Source: JBFEYJ01 sp041563315 (GTDB taxonomy: Bacteria > Pseudomonadota > Gammaproteobacteria > Thiohalomonadales > Thiohalomonadaceae). From it: a DNA stretch of 64,000 bases. The notes below the pieces were generated by a model that did not search any database, was not told the origin of the DNA, and saw only the letters and a list, made by a program, of their open reading frames with translations. The position numbers and the translations under genes are program-made. Positions 22,916-32,344 of the stretch are shown here, piece by piece (within the stretch, counting starts at the first letter, position 1; every line of letters begins with the position of its first letter). Where the stretch lies: contig JBFFNE010000003.1 of NCBI GenBank assembly GCA_041563315.1, forward strand, positions 1 through 64,000. The letters are read 5' to 3'.

Positions 22916-25585
22916 ATGAGCGAAGCGAAAAATAACAATAACTCCACTTCCCCCCCTGAATGGCAGACCCTCACTGCCGAGCAGACGGTTGCGCACTGGA
23001 AAAGCGACGTCGGTCAGGGCCTGGATAGGGCGGAAATTAATCGCCGCAAAGAGCTCTACGGCAGCAACGACATCCCGGAAAAGGCAAAGCGCGGTCTGGC
23101 CAGGATCATCCTCACACAGTTCAGTGATCTGATGATCCTGATCCTGCTCGGGGCAGCGATTATCTCCGGTATTGTGGGCGATGTGGAGGATACGATTGCG
23201 ATCCTTGTCATTGTCATCCTCAATGCTGTGATCGGAGCGGTACAGGAGTATCGGGCGCAGCGTGCACTCGCAGCGCTGCGCATGATGGCAGCTCCTGAGG
23301 CCAAGGTGATGCGCAATGCTCAGGTGCAGGTAGTGCCGGCCAGTGAGCTGGTGCCTGGCGATATAGCCTTGCTGGAAGCCGGACTCGTGGTGCCTGCGGA
23401 TTTGCGCCTGATCGAGTCAAGCGATCTGCAGGCTGATGAGGCGGTTCTCACCGGCGAGTCGGTTACGGTGGACAAGCAGGTGGTACCGATCCCGCAGACA
23501 TCACTGTCCCCGGGTGAAAAGATCAATATGATGTTCAAGGGGACACAGGTTACGCGTGGACGTGGCAACGGCATCGTGGTCGCCACCGGGCTGGACACTG
23601 AACTCGGACATATCGCCCGCCTGTTGCGCGAGGAAAGCACCGGGAAAACACCCTTGCAGCAACGTCTGGCTGCCTTCGGCAGTCGCCTTTCTCTGTTTGT
23701 CCTTGCTATTTGCGTGCTGATCTTTGTTGCAGGTCTCCTGCGCGGAGAACCGTTGGTGCTGATGTTCCTTACCGCGGTGAGCCTGGCGGTTGCTGCCATC
23801 CCCGAGGCGTTGCCTGCGGTCGTCACTATTTCCCTAGCCTTCGGTGCACGCAAACTGAGCCGTCACAAGGCGCTGATCAGACATCTACCGTCGGTGGAAA
23901 CCCTCGGCTCGGTTACGGTTATCTGTAGCGACAAGACGGGCACGTTGACCGAAAACCGAATGCAACTGGAAAAGTTGTATGTCGATGGCAAACTGCTGGA
24001 CGCCTCCTTTTCCCGGGACGAAAAAACAACAGCGCAGGAAATGCTCTGGCAGGCACTGTCAATAAGTAACGATGTGGAGGCAGCACAGGGGCACGAGCCT
24101 ATTGGTGAGCCGACCGAGATTGCACTATTCAACGGAGCAGGCAAGGCAGGTTTCGACAAGAGTACACTGCTGCAGAACCTGCCACGTGTTGCTGAATTGC
24201 CTTTTGATTCCGAGCGAAAACGGATGACGACGGTACACCAGCGCGACGAGGATCTGATTGCTTTCACCAAGGGCGCACCTGAACAGGTGCTACCTCAATG
24301 CCACCTTCAGCTGATGACGGGGGGGGAGGTCGAAATTGATCGAAAGGCGCTGCTGTCCCAGGCAGACAGGCTTGCAGAAGAGGGTTTCCGCGTGCTGGCT
24401 GTTGCTTTTCGTGTGTGGCCACAGCTGCCCGAACTGCGTGTGGATGAGCTTGAAAATAGGCTGGTTTTTCTCGGTCTGGTCGCACTTATCGATCCGCCAA
24501 GGGAGGAGGCCTATGGGGCGGTAGAAGAGTGCCTTACCGCAGGTATTACGCCGATGATGATTACCGGCGACCACCCGGCAACCGCCCGCGCCATTGCTGC
24601 CAGGCTAGGGATCGCCAACACGGATGATCTGGTTATCACCGGCAGCGAGCTTGAAGGGATGTCAGCGGAAACACTGGCCAGCCGTCTTGAGCATATCCGG
24701 GTGTTCGCCCGTGTCAGCCCCAAACAAAAAATCCTTCTGGTTCAAGCGCTGCAGAACAAAGGAGATTTTGTCGCCATGACCGGCGATGGGGTAAATGATG
24801 CTCCGGCGCTTAAACACGCTGATATCGGTGTCGCCATGGGGCAGAAGGGCACTGACGTGGCACGCGAGGCTGCCGATATGGTGCTGCTCGATGACAATTT
24901 TGCCACCATCGTCACCGCGGTGCGTGAGGGGCGGCGCATCTTCGACAACATCCGCAAGTTCATCAAGGACACCATGAGCTCCAACTCGGGGGAAATCTGG
25001 TCCCTGCTGCTTGCGCCGTTTCTCGGCCTGCCGATCCCGCTGCTACCGATCCATATCCTCTGGATCAATCTTGTCACCGATGGTTTGCCTGGCCTGGCCT
25101 TTACCGCTGAACCGGCAGAGCGGGGTGTGATGAATCGCCCGCCGCGCCCGCCGAAGGAGAGTATCTTCGCCCACGGCATGTGGCAACACATCATCTGGAC
25201 TGGGCTGTTTGTTGGTGGTATCACTATCGCTTCACAAGCATGGGCATTGGCTCGTGGCGTAGAGTACTGGCAGACCATCGCTTTTACCGTATTGACCGTT
25301 TCGCAATTGTTCCACTCCCTGGCTGTACGCAGTGAACGCCAATCCATCTTCACCTTGGGCCTGCTGAGCAACCCCTACATGCTCGGTGCCGTCTTGCTCA
25401 CTGTGGTCCTGCAGTTGATGGTGATCTATGTCCCTGCCTTTAATTCCGTGTTCAACACCCAGCCACTCCCCCTGTTCGATCTTGGCATCTGTTTTGCCCT
25501 GTCGTCACTGGTGTTGTTTGCCGTGGAGATTGAAAAGTGGATGATCCGAAGAGGGTGGTTGTATCAGGAGGGGGTAGGCCGCTAA
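22916..25585 (+). CDS. P-type cation ATPase (IIA, Ca2+-type)
   Basis: An 889-residue P-type ATPase. The actuator TGES motif (about residue 179), the phosphorylation motif CSDKTGTLT (about 337), MTGDGVNDAPALKHADIG and ten predicted membrane segments are all present. The fourth segment contains AAIPEALPAVV, close to the PEGLPAVV calcium site of SERCA and PMR1, so calcium (or manganese) export is the best guess. It lacks the N-terminal metal-binding domains of copper or zinc pumps. It stands between the Hsp20 gene and a convergent small gene. Confidence 0.9.
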   Translation: MSEAKNNNNSTSPPEWQTLTAEQTVAHWKSDVGQGLDRAEINRRKELYGSNDIPEKAKRGLARIILTQFSDLMILILLGAAIISGIVGDVEDTIAILVIVILNAVIGAVQEYRAQRALAALRMMAAPEAKVMRNAQVQVVPASELVPGDIALLEAGLVVPADLRLIESSDLQADEAVLTGESVTVDKQVVPIPQTSLSPGEKINMMFKGTQVTRGRGNGIVVATGLDTELGHIARLLREESTGKTPLQQRLAAFGSRLSLFVLAICVLIFVAGLLRGEPLVLMFLTAVSLAVAAIPEALPAVVTISLAFGARKLSRHKALIRHLPSVETLGSVTVICSDKTGTLTENRMQLEKLYVDGKLLDASFSRDEKTTAQEMLWQALSISNDVEAAQGHEPIGEPTEIALFNGAGKAGFDKSTLLQNLPRVAELPFDSERKRMTTVHQRDEDLIAFTKGAPEQVLPQCHLQLMTGGEVEIDRKALLSQADRLAEEGFRVLAVAFRVWPQLPELRVDELENRLVFLGLVALIDPPREEAYGAVEECLTAGITPMMITGDHPATARAIAARLGIANTDDLVITGSELEGMSAETLASRLEHIRVFARVSPKQKILLVQALQNKGDFVAMTGDGVNDAPALKHADIGVAMGQKGTDVAREAADMVLLDDNFATIVTAVREGRRIFDNIRKFIKDTMSSNSGEIWSLLLAPFLGLPIPLLPIHILWINLVTDGLPGLAFTAEPAERGVMNRPPRPPKESIFAHGMWQHIIWTGLFVGGITIASQAWALARGVEYWQTIAFTVLTVSQLFHSLAVRSERQSIFTLGLLSNPYMLGAVLLTVVLQLMVIYVPAFNSVFNTQPLPLFDLGICFALSSLVLFAVEIEKWMIRRGWLYQEGVGR

Positions 25586-25703
25586 ACTCGATAGCCCCGA
25601 GCTTCCGCCGGAGCCGGAGTGTAGCGTGTGGTGGTCAGATTTCAGTCCGACATCACGGGCTAAGGAAGCCACTGCTTTATGGGTTGAAGTTTAGCTGCAC
25701 TGG

Positions 25704-25961
25704 TCACCTGACCGGCTGCCGGGACTCATCAATCTCAAACTCATTCTCTTCATATTCGTTGAAATCGACGCCCATCTCCTCAGCATGCTCGCGCCAGTAA
25801 GGCTCTGCCTCACAGGAGCAGCAATCGGCCCAGGCACCGATACCTTCATGCATGCTGATGTGTTTTTTCTTGCCTTTGCGGCTAGCTTGTGTCGGTGACT
25901 GTGTAGAAGAGTCGAGTAACTCCTCATCGCGAATCGGTGGATCCCGCGTGGTGTCAGTCAT
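25704..25961 (-). CDS. Small cysteine-containing protein of unknown function
   Basis: An 85-residue protein I do not recognise. It is supported by a strong AGGAGGT site (minus strand, just before the start) and by composition: a polar N-terminal half, then IGAWADCCSCEAEPYWREHA and an acidic EYEENEFEIDE end. The C-C-x-C cluster and the tryptophans could bind a metal. It lies upstream of, and on the same strand as, the DHOD-like/NifJ pair only in the sense of orientation; 160 bases separate them, so it may be a separate transcript. Confidence 0.6.
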   Translation of the reverse strand: MTDTTRDPPIRDEELLDSSTQSPTQASRKGKKKHISMHEGIGAWADCCSCEAEPYWREHAEEMGVDFNEYEENEFEIDESRQPVR

Positions 25962-26120
25962 GGCTGTACCTCCTGAAGTCTCTGATACAACAAAAGATAT
26001 AGATAAACTATAGAGTGTTCATGTCGCGATTTCATCGGTGAAAAGTTCGAGCTAGGGACTACAATCTTGCGAATCGACTTGCACGCAATTGGTGGGATGT
26101 CTGCGCAGTTGTGATCGTAC

Positions 26121-27134
26121 TCAGTCCCACGCCGTCCGGTTGACCTTGTAGCTGTCAAGCATCCTCACATAACTGGCCCGTTCATAATCGGCCGGATCCT
26201 TGGCGTGATGCTGTGAAAGGACGCCTTTAATCTGTTCCAGCGAGTCGTAGGGGCTCTCTTCCAGCCAGGCGCTGATACCGTTAAGTATCTCCCGTAACCG
26301 TTTCGGGCCGTGCAGTAGCAGGGCGCTGCAGAGATGGGTGATGTCGGCGCCGGCGAGCAGCATTTTGATGGCGTCCTCCGCCCGGTGGATGCCGCCGGTG
26401 GCGGCCATGGAGAGGCTAACCCGACCACTCAACAGACCCAGCCAGCGCATCGCAAGCAGATTATCGCCCGGGTGAGATAGATGCAGGGTGGGTGCGACAC
26501 GCAGGCTGTCGATGTCGATATCCGGCTGGTAGAAGCGGTTGAACAGGGAGATGCCATTGGCGCCCGCTGATTCCAGTTGGGAGACGAAATGGCCGAGGGC
26601 ACTGAAGAAGGGTGAGAGCTTGACGGTGATCGGAATCGACACAACGCCGCGCAGCTCAGACAGCAGGGTGATGTAGCGCTGCTCAATCTCGCCGGCGCTG
26701 ATGGAGGGGTCGGCAGCAACGTAATAGGCATTGAGTTCCAGCGCATCGGCGCCGGCCTCAGCGAGTAGCTTGCCGTTCTCCACCCAGCCATCGAGCGAGA
26801 CACCGTTGAGGCTGGCGATCACCGGGATCGAGAGGGTCTCCTTTAGGCGCCGTAGCTGTTCCAGGTAGGCATCCAGTCCGCTGCCCGGTTCGGCGTGTAC
26901 CGGCAAAAAGCTCTCCGCCTCACTGTAGCCGACCTCCTGCTGCTCGAGAAAGGCGGCCTGTTGCATCTGTTCGCGCAGCTCCTCCTCGAACAGGGAGTAC
27001 ATCACCAGGGCGGCGGCTCCCGCATCCTCCAAGGCGCGTGCGCTGTCAAGACTGCGGCTGAGCGGGGAGGCCGAGGGGACGAGCGGATTCTTCAGTTCCA
27101 GGCCGAGATAACGAGTGCGCAGGTCCACGGTCAT
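26121..27134 (-). CDS. Dihydroorotate-dehydrogenase-like flavoprotein (NifJ partner)
   Basis: A 337-residue FMN TIM-barrel protein of the DHOD-like family (TIGR04xxx-type annotation not checked). It shows LGLELKNPLVPSASPLS at the start, VIASLNGVS, an NAYYVAADPS phosphate segment and SMAATGGIHRAEDAIKML near the end. The typical active-site cysteine or serine region of true PyrD is altered, so orotate synthesis is unlikely. Its ATG overlaps the nifJ stop by 4 bases (27131-27134), so the two are cotranslated; such pairs are common in anaerobic or diazotrophic bacteria. It probably handles electrons around NifJ or a ferredoxin, which is inference. Confidence 0.8.
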   Translation of the reverse strand: MTVDLRTRYLGLELKNPLVPSASPLSRSLDSARALEDAGAAALVMYSLFEEELREQMQQAAFLEQQEVGYSEAESFLPVHAEPGSGLDAYLEQLRRLKETLSIPVIASLNGVSLDGWVENGKLLAEAGADALELNAYYVAADPSISAGEIEQRYITLLSELRGVVSIPITVKLSPFFSALGHFVSQLESAGANGISLFNRFYQPDIDIDSLRVAPTLHLSHPGDNLLAMRWLGLLSGRVSLSMAATGGIHRAEDAIKMLLAGADITHLCSALLLHGPKRLREILNGISAWLEESPYDSLEQIKGVLSQHHAKDPADYERASYVRMLDSYKVNRTAWD

Positions 27135-30100
27135 TTCTCCTTGTCCTCTCCGGTGTCGGATTTTTGGAAACTCAGGGCAGCCAGCTGCTCGTAATGGTGG
27201 AAATGGGCCTGGGCTTCCTCCTGGGATTCATGCAGGAATTGCTCGGCGCTCTCTGGATGGCTGCGCCACAGCATGTTGAAGCGGGTCTCGTTGGCGACGA
27301 AGTCACGGTAGCCGATGGAGGGGGCCTTGGAGTCGAGCTGCAGCGGGTTTTCTCCCAGCTCAAGACGGCGCGGGTCGTAACGAAGCAGGGGCCAGTGGCC
27401 GCTGCGCACCGCCAGGTCCTGCATTTCGTGGTTGTGGGCCAGATCGTTGCCCCAGGCGATACAGGGAGAGTAGGCGATGATAATCGAGGGGCCGTCCCAG
27501 GACTCGGCCTCGAGGAAGGCGCGCAGGGTCTGGATGTCTTTGGCGCCATAGGCCACCTGGGCGACGTAGACGTTCTCGTAGCTCATGGCGATCATCGCCA
27601 GGTCCTTCTTCGCCGTGGGCTTGCCACCAGCTGAGAACTTGGCCACCGCACCGCGTGGCGTGGCCTTGGAGGTCTGGCCGCCGGTGTTGGAGTATACCTC
27701 GGTGTCGAGCACCAGGATGTTGACGTTGCGGCTGGAGGCGAGCACATGGTCTAGGCCGCCGAAGCCGATATCGTAGGCCCAGCCGTCTCCGCCGATGATC
27801 CAGACACTCTTTTTCATCAATTGGTCGGCGACCGTCTCCAGTTGCCGTGCCTCGGGTTTGTCGATGCCTTTGAGGATTTTTCTTAACTCGGCAACACGCT
27901 CGCGCTGGTCGTAAATCCCGGGCTCACTGTTCTGTTCGGCATGGAGTAGCGCCTCGACCTGCTCTTCGCCGATCTCGGCGCGTAGCTTCTGCAACAGTTC
28001 GCGGGCCAGCTCGGCCTGCTTGTCCACCGCCAGCCGCATGCCGAGACCGAATTCCGCGTTGTCCTCGAACAGCGAATTATTCCAGGCCGGGCCGCGTCCC
28101 TCGGCATTGTGCGCCCAGGGCGTGGTGGGCAGGTTGCCGCCGTAGATGGAGGAGCAGCCGGTGGCGTTGGCCACCATCATGCGATCGCCAAATAGCTGGC
28201 TGGCAAGCTTGAGGTAGGGGGTTTCGCCGCAGCCGGCGCAGGCGCCGGAGAACTCGAACAGCGGTTGCGTCACCATCGCTTCCTTGATCACATTCGGTCG
28301 CAGCTTGCGCCGGTCGAACTCGGGTAGGCTGAGGAAGAACTCCCAGTTGCACCGCTCCTGCTCGCGCACGGGTGGTTGCGGCACCATGTTCAGGGCGCGC
28401 CGTCCCGGGTTCTGTTTGTCCTTGGCCGGGCAGATATCGACGCAGAGGGTGCAGCCGGTGCAGTCCTCGGGTGAGACCTGGTAGCTGATGTGCCAGCCCT
28501 CGGGGAACTCCTTGCCCTTGACCGGCACGTGCTTGAAGGTTTCCGGCGCCTTTTTCGCCAGTGTCGGGTCGAACACTTTGCTGCGGATCACCCCGTGGGG
28601 ACAGACGAAGGGGCACTTGCCGCAGTGGATACAGAGCTCCTCATCCCACTCGGGGATCTCCAGGGCGAGATTGCGCTTTTCCCACTGGCTGGTGCCGGTG
28701 GGCCAGGTACCGTCGGCAGGCAGCTGGCTGACCGCAAGGGTGTCCCCTCGGCCGGCAATGATCTTCGCGGTGACCTCCTGCACGAAGCGGGGGGTGTTTT
28801 CCGGCACCACCGAGGGGCGCTCGAAGGCGCTGTCGGCCACGGCCGGGACGGTAACCTGATGGAGATTGGCGAGCGAGGTGTCGATTGCGCGGAAGTTCAT
28901 TTCCACCAGTTGCTTGCCCTTTTTACCGTAAGTCTTTTCCACTGCCTGTTTGATCGCATCGATGGCCTGGCCCTGCGGCAGGATGTCGGAGATGGCGAAA
29001 AAGCAGGTCTGCATCACGGTATTGATGCGCTGGCCCATGCCGCTCTCGTCGGCTACGCGGTAGGCATCGATGACAAAGAACTTGAGTCCCTTGTCGATGA
29101 TCTGCTGCTGCATCTTACGGGGCAAGGTATCCCAGGCCTTGTCAGGTGGCGCGGTGGTATTGAGCAGAAACACACCGCCGACCTCGGCCTTGTCGAGCAT
29201 GTCGTAGCGTTCGAGAAACACGCTCTGGTGACAGGCGACGAAGTGGGCCTCGTCATCGCTGATGAGATAGGTGGAACGGATCGGCTCAGGGCCGAAGCGC
29301 AGGTGCGAGACGGTGACTGCCCCCGATTTTTTCGAGTCGTAGACGAAATAGCCCTGGGCGTGGAGATCGGTGCACTCGCCAATGATCTTGATTGAGTTTT
29401 TGTTGGCGCTCACGGTGCCGTCGGAGCCGAGGCCGTAGAATAGGGCGCTGACCGCCTTGTGTGAGGCGTCAGTGCGGAAGGTCTCGTCCCAGGGCAGGCT
29501 GGTGTGGCTGAGGTCGTCGTGGATGCCGATGGTAAAGCCGTTCTTCGGTCTGTCGCGCTTCAGCTCACCGAACACAGCCTTGACCATCCCTGGGGTGAGC
29601 TCCTTGGAGGAGAGGCCGTAGCGGCCACCGATGACCCGCGGTAGGGTGCTGCACGGCGCCTCACCCGAGGCGACACCCTGTGCCAGGGCACTCAGCACAT
29701 CCTTGTACAGCGGCTCGCCGTCACCACCAGGCTCCTTGGTGCGGTCCAGCACCGCCACGGCGCTCACCGTGGCGGGCAGGGCGGCGATGAGGGTCGCCGC
29801 GTCGAAGGGGCGGTAGAGCCGCACCTTGAGCAGACCGAGCTTCTCGCCCTGGGCATTGAGATGGTCGACTGTCTCCTGCGCGGTTTCAGCACCGGAGCCC
29901 ATCAGGATGAGCACACGATCGGCATCCTCGACACCGTAGTAGTCGTACAGGCGGTAGTGGCGGCCAGTCAGCTCGGCGAAGCGGTCCATGCACTGCTGGA
30001 CGATGGCAGGCATCGCCTGATAGAAGGGATTGACGCTCTCGCGCGCCTGGAAGTAGACGTCCGGGTTCTGTGAGGTGCCGCGGATCACCGGGTGTTCCGG

Positions 30101-30727
30101 GTTGAGGGCGCGGGCACGGTGGGCGGCGACCAGCCCGTCATCGATCATCGCCCGCACGGTCTCGTCGCTAACCGCCTCGATCTTGCCGATTTCGTGGGAG
30201 GTGCGAAAGCCGTCGAAGACATGCAGCAGGGGGATGCGCCCCTGCAGGGTCGCGGCCTGTGCGATGAGTGCCATGTCCATCACCTCCTGCACCGAGTTGG
30301 AGAAGAGTATGCCAAAGCCGGTGGTGCGGGCCGCCATCACATCGCTGTGATCGCCGAAGATGGAGAGAGCCTGGGCAGCCAGTGAGCGGGCGGCGATATG
30401 AAACACTGTGGGAGAGAGTTCGCCGGCGATTTTATACATATTGGGCAGCATCAGCAGCAGCCCCTGAGAGGCGGTAAAGGTGGTGGAGAGGGCACCGCTC
30501 TGCAGTGCGCCGTGGATCGCCCCCGCGGCGCCGCCCTCACTCTGCATCTCCACGATCTGCGGCACGCTACCCCAAAGGTTCCGTTGACTCTGCGCCGACC
30601 AGGCATCGGCATGTTCGCCCATGGGTGAGGCGGGCGTGATCGGGTAGATGGCGATGACCTCGTTGCACAGAAAGGCGATGCGCGCGGCAGCTTCGTTGCC
30701 GTCAAGGGTGATCATCCGGCGTTTCAT
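27131..30727 (-). CDS. nifJ: NifJ, pyruvate:ferredoxin (flavodoxin) oxidoreductase
   Basis: A 1198-residue single-chain enzyme that oxidises pyruvate to acetyl-CoA and CO2 and reduces ferredoxin or flavodoxin. Domains in order: the PFOR domain I (ITPASPMGEHAD, GGAAGAIHGA), the CoA and swivel region, a 2[4Fe-4S] ferredoxin domain (CIHCGKCPFVCPHG near residue 697 and CTGCTLCVDICPAKD near 753), and the TPP domain (ATGCSSIYGGNLPTTPWA, GGDGWAYDIGFGG). It can supply low-potential electrons to nitrogenase. No sigma-54 or NifA site is seen before it, so it may not be nif-regulated. Confidence 0.95.
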   Translation of the reverse strand: MKRRMITLDGNEAAARIAFLCNEVIAIYPITPASPMGEHADAWSAQSQRNLWGSVPQIVEMQSEGGAAGAIHGALQSGALSTTFTASQGLLLMLPNMYKIAGELSPTVFHIAARSLAAQALSIFGDHSDVMAARTTGFGILFSNSVQEVMDMALIAQAATLQGRIPLLHVFDGFRTSHEIGKIEAVSDETVRAMIDDGLVAAHRARALNPEHPVIRGTSQNPDVYFQARESVNPFYQAMPAIVQQCMDRFAELTGRHYRLYDYYGVEDADRVLILMGSGAETAQETVDHLNAQGEKLGLLKVRLYRPFDAATLIAALPATVSAVAVLDRTKEPGGDGEPLYKDVLSALAQGVASGEAPCSTLPRVIGGRYGLSSKELTPGMVKAVFGELKRDRPKNGFTIGIHDDLSHTSLPWDETFRTDASHKAVSALFYGLGSDGTVSANKNSIKIIGECTDLHAQGYFVYDSKKSGAVTVSHLRFGPEPIRSTYLISDDEAHFVACHQSVFLERYDMLDKAEVGGVFLLNTTAPPDKAWDTLPRKMQQQIIDKGLKFFVIDAYRVADESGMGQRINTVMQTCFFAISDILPQGQAIDAIKQAVEKTYGKKGKQLVEMNFRAIDTSLANLHQVTVPAVADSAFERPSVVPENTPRFVQEVTAKIIAGRGDTLAVSQLPADGTWPTGTSQWEKRNLALEIPEWDEELCIHCGKCPFVCPHGVIRSKVFDPTLAKKAPETFKHVPVKGKEFPEGWHISYQVSPEDCTGCTLCVDICPAKDKQNPGRRALNMVPQPPVREQERCNWEFFLSLPEFDRRKLRPNVIKEAMVTQPLFEFSGACAGCGETPYLKLASQLFGDRMMVANATGCSSIYGGNLPTTPWAHNAEGRGPAWNNSLFEDNAEFGLGMRLAVDKQAELARELLQKLRAEIGEEQVEALLHAEQNSEPGIYDQRERVAELRKILKGIDKPEARQLETVADQLMKKSVWIIGGDGWAYDIGFGGLDHVLASSRNVNILVLDTEVYSNTGGQTSKATPRGAVAKFSAGGKPTAKKDLAMIAMSYENVYVAQVAYGAKDIQTLRAFLEAESWDGPSIIIAYSPCIAWGNDLAHNHEMQDLAVRSGHWPLLRYDPRRLELGENPLQLDSKAPSIGYRDFVANETRFNMLWRSHPESAEQFLHESQEEAQAHFHHYEQLAALSFQKSDTGEDKEK

Positions 30728-30888
30728 ACGGGCTCTCCGTTAAGAACGGGCGTGTTTTTCTTCTTCACACACCATAGCGCCCGGGGGAGGGGGAGACAAG
30801 CGGGGAGGTAAGAACGGTGGTTCAAGGTTCAAAGTCCAAGGTTCAAAGAAGCGCATTCAACTACATTTTGAACTGAAGATTCGAAGTC

Positions 30889-30963
30889 GGTAGGGGCCGG
30901 ATAAGCGGTAGCGAATCCGCGATTTTCACGGGGTTTGCCGGACGCTTGGCTTATCGGGCCTAC
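30889..30963. repeat. REP/BIME-like palindrome
   Basis: GTAGGGGCCGGATAAGCGG at the left and GCTTGGCTTATCGGGCCTAC at the right are imperfect reverse complements, with GCGAATCCGC between. The arms resemble the CCGGATAAG/CTTATCCGGCC words of enterobacterial REP elements. It fills the divergent spacer between nifJ and the SpmAB gene, where a repeated GGTTCAAAGTCCAAGGTTCAAAG sequence also occurs at about 30821-30848. Confidence 0.6.
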
Positions 30964-31066
30964 TGGCCTTGAACCTGTATCTCCATTCACTTCAGCGAGA
31001 CGCCGCTACACTCTGTGGTAGGATGCGGGCATACAACGAACCCACGCCGAGGCTGCCCTTTTCAGG

Positions 31067-32344
31067 ATGAATGTCGTCTTCTTTGCCATTGTGTTAAGTG
31101 CCTTTGTCGTGGCAGCGTGGAAACAGCTTGGCGGTGCAGTGGGTGAGCCGTCGCCGATGAGTGCGCTCTCTGCGGCGATGGTAGAGTCGGCCAGCGGTGC
31201 GGTGGAGCTGGCCATCGGTCTGGTGGGGGTGATGACCCTGTTCCTTGGCCTGATGAAGGTGGCCGAGGCGGGCGGCATGCTGACCATCCTGGCGCGCCTG
31301 ATCCGGCCGCTGATGGTGCGCCTTTTTCCCGATGTCCCGCCGGAACATCCGGCGATGGGAGCGATGATCCTCAATATCTCCGCCAACGCCCTGGGTCTCG
31401 GCAATGCCGCCACCCCGTTCGGTATCCGCGCGATGCAGGAACTCAACAAGCTCAACACCCATCCCGGCACCGCCAGTAACGCGATGGTGCTGTTTCTGGC
31501 CATCAACACCTCCAGTGTGACTCTGTTGCCAACCGGGGTCATTGCCCTGCGTGCCTCGGCCGGTTCCCTCGACCCGGCGGCGATCCTGCCGACCACCCTG
31601 TTTGCCACGGCCTGTTCCACCCTCTTCGCGATTGTCGCGGCGCTTTTCTACCGCCGTTTTTTTCCGCTCGGTCAGCCTTCGACAGTACCTGTGGTTGCCG
31701 CGGATGGGGAGGATGAGGCGACGCCCGTGGAAACGCCGGGCGCCTATCCGCTGTGGGTCTCCTTTTTCGCCCTCGGGCTGTTGGCGGCGCTGATCCCGGT
31801 TACTGTCCTCTATGGCAAGGTGATCGCCCCCTGGATCCTGCCCGGCCTGATGGTCGGCTTCCTCGCCTTTGGCATGTGGCGGCGGGTGCCCATCTACGAG
31901 AGCTTCATCGAGGGGGCAAAGGACGGTTTTCAGGTGGCCCTGCGTATCATCCCTTACCTGGTGGCGATCCTGGTGGCGGTGGGGATGTTCCGCGCCAGCG
32001 GCGCCCTGGACCTGCTGGTTCGTGCTCTGGGCCAGTGGACCACTCCGCTCGGGATGCCTCCCGAGGCGTTGCCGATGGCCCTGCTGCGCCCACTCTCCGG
32101 CTCCGGTGCCTACGGGGTGATGGCGTCGATCATTAACGACCCAGCGGTTGGTCCTGACAGTTACACAGGATATCTGGTCTCGACACTGCAGGGCTCCACC
32201 GAGACGACTTTTTACGTGCTGGCGGTCTATTTCGGTGCGGTGCAGATCAAACGTATCCGTCATGCCTTGTGGACGGCGCTAAGTGCCGATCTGGTGGCCA
32301 TTATTGCCGCTGTCGTTGCCGTTTCTTTCCTGTTTAGTCTTTGA
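31067..32344 (+). CDS. Fused SpmA-SpmB-type nucleoside-recognition membrane protein
   Basis: A 425-residue inner-membrane protein joining two gate-domain halves. The first 200 residues resemble SpmA (NISANALGLGNAATPFGIRAM, NTSSVTLLPTG); the part from about 225 resembles SpmB (GAKDGFQVALRIIPYLVAIL, RPLSGSGAYGVM, STLQGSTETTFYVLAVYFG). About ten membrane segments are present. In Bacillus the pair acts in spore core dehydration, but the fusion is common in non-sporulating gammaproteobacteria, where its substrate is unknown. A CAGGATG site overlaps the start region. Confidence 0.87.
   Translation: MNVVFFAIVLSAFVVAAWKQLGGAVGEPSPMSALSAAMVESASGAVELAIGLVGVMTLFLGLMKVAEAGGMLTILARLIRPLMVRLFPDVPPEHPAMGAMILNISANALGLGNAATPFGIRAMQELNKLNTHPGTASNAMVLFLAINTSSVTLLPTGVIALRASAGSLDPAAILPTTLFATACSTLFAIVAALFYRRFFPLGQPSTVPVVAADGEDEATPVETPGAYPLWVSFFALGLLAALIPVTVLYGKVIAPWILPGLMVGFLAFGMWRRVPIYESFIEGAKDGFQVALRIIPYLVAILVAVGMFRASGALDLLVRALGQWTTPLGMPPEALPMALLRPLSGSGAYGVMASIINDPAVGPDSYTGYLVSTLQGSTETTFYVLAVYFGAVQIKRIRHALWTALSADLVAIIAAVVAVSFLFSL

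Noticed and set aside
28490..29395. 301-codon plus-strand frame opposite nifJ
   Set aside because: Antisense shadow of a clearly coding nifJ.
30728..30770. Possible NifA site upstream of nifJ (TGT followed by CACA)
   Set aside because: The spacing is 11, not 10, and no -24/-12 element lies near, so it was not called.
31094..32263. 389-codon minus-strand frame opposite the SpmAB gene
   Set aside because: Composition is histidine-, arginine- and glutamine-rich as expected of an antisense frame of a GC-rich membrane protein gene.
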